Positions 61,484 through 64,000 of a stretch of DNA of 64,000 nt are shown piece by piece. Both the position numbers and the translations under genes were made by a program. Location of the stretch: NCBI RefSeq assembly GCF_019216885.1, contig NZ_JAAQRC020000001.1:4777501-4841500 (forward strand). Reading direction: 5' to 3'. Source of the stretch: Methylobacterium sp. SyP6R (GTDB lineage Bacteria; Pseudomonadota; Alphaproteobacteria; Rhizobiales; Beijerinckiaceae). How positions within the stretch are numbered: position 1 is the first letter of the stretch; each line of letters starts with the position of its first letter. Under the pieces are notes generated by a model, which was given only the letters and a program-made list of their open reading frames with translations, did not search any database and had not been told where the DNA came from.

Positions 61484-62938
61484 TCAACCCCCGCACCGCA
61501 CCGCCACCACCGCCCCGGCGAAGCGCCCGGCGATCGCGCCGGCGGTGAGCGGCGGGGTAGCGGGACCGGACGCCTTGGGAGCGTCCGGGCCGAGGACGGT
61601 CCTGAGTGCCGCGAGATCCACGAGCGGGTGGGTGAGCGGCGGCAGCACCCCGGCGACGAGGCGGGGCTGGGCCGGTAGGCGGGCGACGAGGCCGACGAGA
61701 CGGCCGGAGCGGTCGAGCACCGGGGCGCCGGCGGCGCCGGGCTGGAGCGGGGCGAGGAGGCCGGAGGCCGCGACCTCGCCGGTGGTCACGGTCGCGCCCT
61801 CCGCGCCCGCGGCGAGCACGATCGCAGCCTCGCCCGGGGCGGCAGGAGCGGGGGCAAGGGCGGGCGTGAGAGCGGGGGACGATCCGGCCGGGGCGGCGCC
61901 GTCGAGGAGCGCGAGGCCGCTCGCCTCGTCGCGCCGCAGCAGCCGGGCCGGCTCTTCGGCGATCCGGGGACCCGGGCAGGAGCCGGGCAGCACCGCGACG
62001 ATCCGGCGGGGGCCGACGACGAGGCCGGTGGCGGCCGCTTGTCCGGTCGCCGGTGCGGTCGTCGGACCGGTCGTCGGACCGGTCGCCGGTGCGGTCGGTC
62101 CTGCCGCCGTTGCGGCCGGGCGCGGCGGCGCCGGCGGCGTGTCGCCCGGGAAGGGCACGAAGCTGTTGGCGATGGCGATCACCAGCCGGTCCATCTCCCG
62201 GGCCGAGGCCTTGTCGTAGGAGAGGGTGAAGCCGCGGATTCCCGCGGGGCCGGCGGCGTGGCGGATGTAGAACTTGCCCGCCGGGGTCTCGCCGGTGACG
62301 ACCGTGAAATCCGGCCGCTTGAGGGAATAGGTCACCTTGCGCTCGGGCGTGACCAGGGTGCTCTGCGCGAACAGGGCATCGAGGTCGGTCTCGCCGGCGG
62401 CGGCGGCCTTGGTGTCGAGGGTGATCCGCCCGTCGGGGCTCTGCCAGCGGGTACCGCCGGGCACGCGGGCGCGCTTCGACAGCCACCGCTCCGGCACCCC
62501 GATGACGAGGCCGGTGGCGGGATCCGCCGCCACGGTGAACCGGGCCGCCCGGCGCGCCGCCTCGCCGGCGGCCAGCAGGGCGGCGCGGGCGGGCTCGTCC
62601 AGGATGCCGGTCGCGGGGGTGCCGGACTTCGTCTGCCAGGCCCCGATCGCCTCGTAGGTGCGCCGGCCGAAGGCGCCGGTGACGACGCTGTTGTAGCTGC
62701 CGGCCCAGACCAGGGCGTCCTGCACCGCCCGGCGCTCCGCCTCGGGCCGGGCCTCGAAGGCGGCGCGGGCGGCCTCGAAGGCGGGATCGGGCGTGGCCGG
62801 GCCGGCAGGACGGGGCGCGGGCGCCTTCGCGGCAGGGGCAGCGGGGCCGGGGCTTTGCGCCACGGCCGCCGATGCGAGGCCGCCGCAGGCGAGGAGCGGC
62901 AGCAGGCCGGCGGCGATCAGGCGGGCGGGTCGCGGCAT
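61484..62938 (-). CDS. exported peptidoglycan-binding/trypsin-like protein with degenerate active site
   Basis: A 484-residue protein with a signal peptide (LIAAGLLPLLACGGLASAAVA). A PG-binding-1 type domain follows at about residues 60-115 (RRAVQDALVWAGSYNSVVTGAFGRRTYEAIGAWQ). A middle domain of about 150 residues has FYIRHAAGPAGIRGFTLSYDKAS. A Thr/Pro/Ala linker leads to a C-terminal trypsin-like barrel in which the GNSGGP-type motif reads GAAGAPVLDRSGRLVGLVA. The serine is thus replaced by alanine, and the protein is probably an inactive protease that binds rather than cuts. It acts in the periplasm. Its stop is 41 bases from the IS110 end. Confidence 0.8.
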   Translation of the reverse strand: MPRPARLIAAGLLPLLACGGLASAAVAQSPGPAAPAAKAPAPRPAGPATPDPAFEAARAAFEARPEAERRAVQDALVWAGSYNSVVTGAFGRRTYEAIGAWQTKSGTPATGILDEPARAALLAAGEAARRAARFTVAADPATGLVIGVPERWLSKRARVPGGTRWQSPDGRITLDTKAAAAGETDLDALFAQSTLVTPERKVTYSLKRPDFTVVTGETPAGKFYIRHAAGPAGIRGFTLSYDKASAREMDRLVIAIANSFVPFPGDTPPAPPRPAATAAGPTAPATGPTTGPTTAPATGQAAATGLVVGPRRIVAVLPGSCPGPRIAEEPARLLRRDEASGLALLDGAAPAGSSPALTPALAPAPAAPGEAAIVLAAGAEGATVTTGEVAASGLLAPLQPGAAGAPVLDRSGRLVGLVARLPAQPRLVAGVLPPLTHPLVDLAALRTVLGPDAPKASGPATPPLTAGAIAGRFAGAVVAVRCGG

Positions 62939-63167
62939 CGGTCACTCCGAAGACGGGCGCCGGACCTTGGCAGAGGCGAGGCCGGACTTCCAGGCCCGTT
63001 CCGCGTCTTGACGGCCGTGACGTCGGTCGAAAAGCTGCCGTGACGAAGTGGAGCCCGGATCGGCCGGGACCGGCGGGAAATCGATCGCTCCGGGTCGACA
63101 TCGGATTGCACCGCGAACGGGCGCTGCTTAGGCTCCGCCCGCGCGGGGAATCGCTGCGAGGCCGGAC

Positions 63168-64000
63168 ATGTCGCTCATCTCAACGGTCGGTCGCGTCGCC
63201 ATCGGCTCGGCCGGAATCCTGGCCGGAATCCTGACAGGGCTTCCGGGTGCCGAGGCCCAGCCGTCCCCGAACCCGGCCCCCCGCCGCGCCGCCCTGATGC
63301 AGCCGGCGCCCCACCCCAAGACCTTCGTGCGGCAGACCCTCGCCAGCGAGGCGGTGCGGCTCGAGGCGCGGGTGAGGGAGGAAGGCGGCGCGGGCGGAAA
63401 ATCCGCCGCGCAGTGGCGCCGGGAGGCCGACACCCTCAAGGCCAAGGACGAGACCGACGGGGCGCTCGCCGCCTATCGCCGCGCGGCGACCGCGGAGCCG
63501 ACGGATTGGCGCAACTGGTACGCCCTGGCGGAAACCGCGGGCGACGCCGAGAACGACGACTACGACACCAACCAGAAGCTGAAGGCCGAGGCCCGGGCCG
63601 GCGCCTACCTGGCCTATCAGCGGGCGGTTGCCCCGGCGGATGAGGCCCGGGCATTGGCGCTCCTCGGCGCGGTCCTGGCCAAGCAGGAGAGCTGGCGCCC
63701 GGCATTGGAGGCCTACGCGGCGAGCCTGGCGCTGGCGGGCGACCCGGAGACCGCCAAGACCTACGAAGGTTTACGCGACGCGCACGGCTTCCGGGTGCTC
63801 GACTACAAGGTCGATTCCGACGCCGCCGCCCCGCGGGCCTGCTTCACCCTCTCGGAGACGATCGACCCCAAGGCGGATGTCGCGCCCTTCGTCGCCGTCT
63901 CGGGCGCCTCCGACACCGCCGTGACGGCGCAGGGCCAACAGGTCTGCGTCGACGGGTTGCGCCACGGCGAGCGCTACGGCGTGGTCCTGCGCCAGGGCCT
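63168..64000 (+). CDS. alpha-2-macroglobulin family protein, N-terminal part
   Basis: A partial gene: 277 codons are visible and it runs off the right edge without a stop. After a signal-like segment (VGRVAIGSAGILAGILTGLPGAEAQ) comes a helical TPR-like region of about 120 residues (AAYRRAATAEPTDWRNWYALAETAG, LALLGAVLAKQESWRPALEAYAASLALAG). Then begins a beta domain (GFRVLDYKVDSDAAAPRACFTLSETIDPKADVAPFVAV) that matches the first macroglobulin domain of bacterial alpha-2-macroglobulin proteins. Those proteins trap proteases in the periplasm and often work with penicillin-binding protein 1C. The ATG at 63168 is the first that gives the signal peptide. Confidence 0.75.
   Translation, partial: MSLISTVGRVAIGSAGILAGILTGLPGAEAQPSPNPAPRRAALMQPAPHPKTFVRQTLASEAVRLEARVREEGGAGGKSAAQWRREADTLKAKDETDGALAAYRRAATAEPTDWRNWYALAETAGDAENDDYDTNQKLKAEARAGAYLAYQRAVAPADEARALALLGAVLAKQESWRPALEAYAASLALAGDPETAKTYEGLRDAHGFRVLDYKVDSDAAAPRACFTLSETIDPKADVAPFVAVSGASDTAVTAQGQQVCVDGLRHGERYGVVLRQG

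Overview
The window is high-GC DNA, with GC well above 65% by eye, from an alphaproteobacterium. The gene content fits the Methylobacterium group of the Hyphomicrobiales: ParC with an alphaproteobacterial-type LexA box, a TIGR02186-like/TauE pair, a PodJ-like Sel1-repeat protein, a DUF1640 coiled-coil protein, an OxyR/KatA divergon and several rhizobial-style palindromic repeats. This assignment is an inference from gene content; no 16S rRNA gene is present.

Layout. About 0-11.8 kb holds housekeeping and small genes: a methyltransferase, infA, rpe, a three-gene cassette of small membrane proteins, parC, recO, a HAD phosphatase, a PAS histidine kinase, an SGNH hydrolase and a Pro/Ala-rich anchored protein. 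About 11.9-20 kb holds a Tat-type calcineurin phosphoesterase, a chemoreceptor, arfB and an Lhr-type helicase/PdeM repair pair. About 20-26.3 kb has an operon of DUF3429, TIGR02186-like and TauE genes, with an unusual 36-bp minisatellite at one junction, followed by a 1170-residue PodJ-like protein. About 26.8-33.7 kb is a fatty-acid beta-oxidation locus: a MerR regulator, acyl-CoA dehydrogenase, thiolase, a DUF2059 protein and a FadB-like bifunctional enzyme. About 34-43 kb holds a lipid kinase/metallophosphoesterase pair, RidA-like and cupin proteins, DUF1640, katA diverging from oxyR, an AbrB-type transporter and ilvA.

From about 43.1 to 61.5 kb the window becomes accessory in character. 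Three families of hairpin repeats and an IS110 relic (43.2-43.8 kb) precede a two-gene operon. It comprises a predicted secreted, cysteine-rich 764-residue protein that overlaps a ~2000-residue protein combining a transglutaminase-like domain, DUF4011, an SF1 helicase, a Vsr/MTES_1575-type nuclease and DUF3320. This operon is the best candidate for an undescribed defence-type system. It is followed by an AT-rich patch, a decayed gene with a macro-domain-like signature, and two near-identical 1590-bp IS110-family elements in direct orientation (53.1-54.7 and 59.9-61.4 kb). The IS copies enclose a ModE-like regulator, a tandem-HTH protein, a FrnE-like DsbA protein, a PD-(D/E)XK endonuclease-like gene, tRNA-Arg(CCG) and two small genes. 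After the second copy come a degenerate trypsin-like exported protein and the start of an alpha-2-macroglobulin-like gene that runs off the right edge.

Dispersed palindromic repeats form a recurring theme: two copies of one family (one with another element nested in it), three copies of a 125-bp family, and a third family shared with the outer ends of the IS110 elements.
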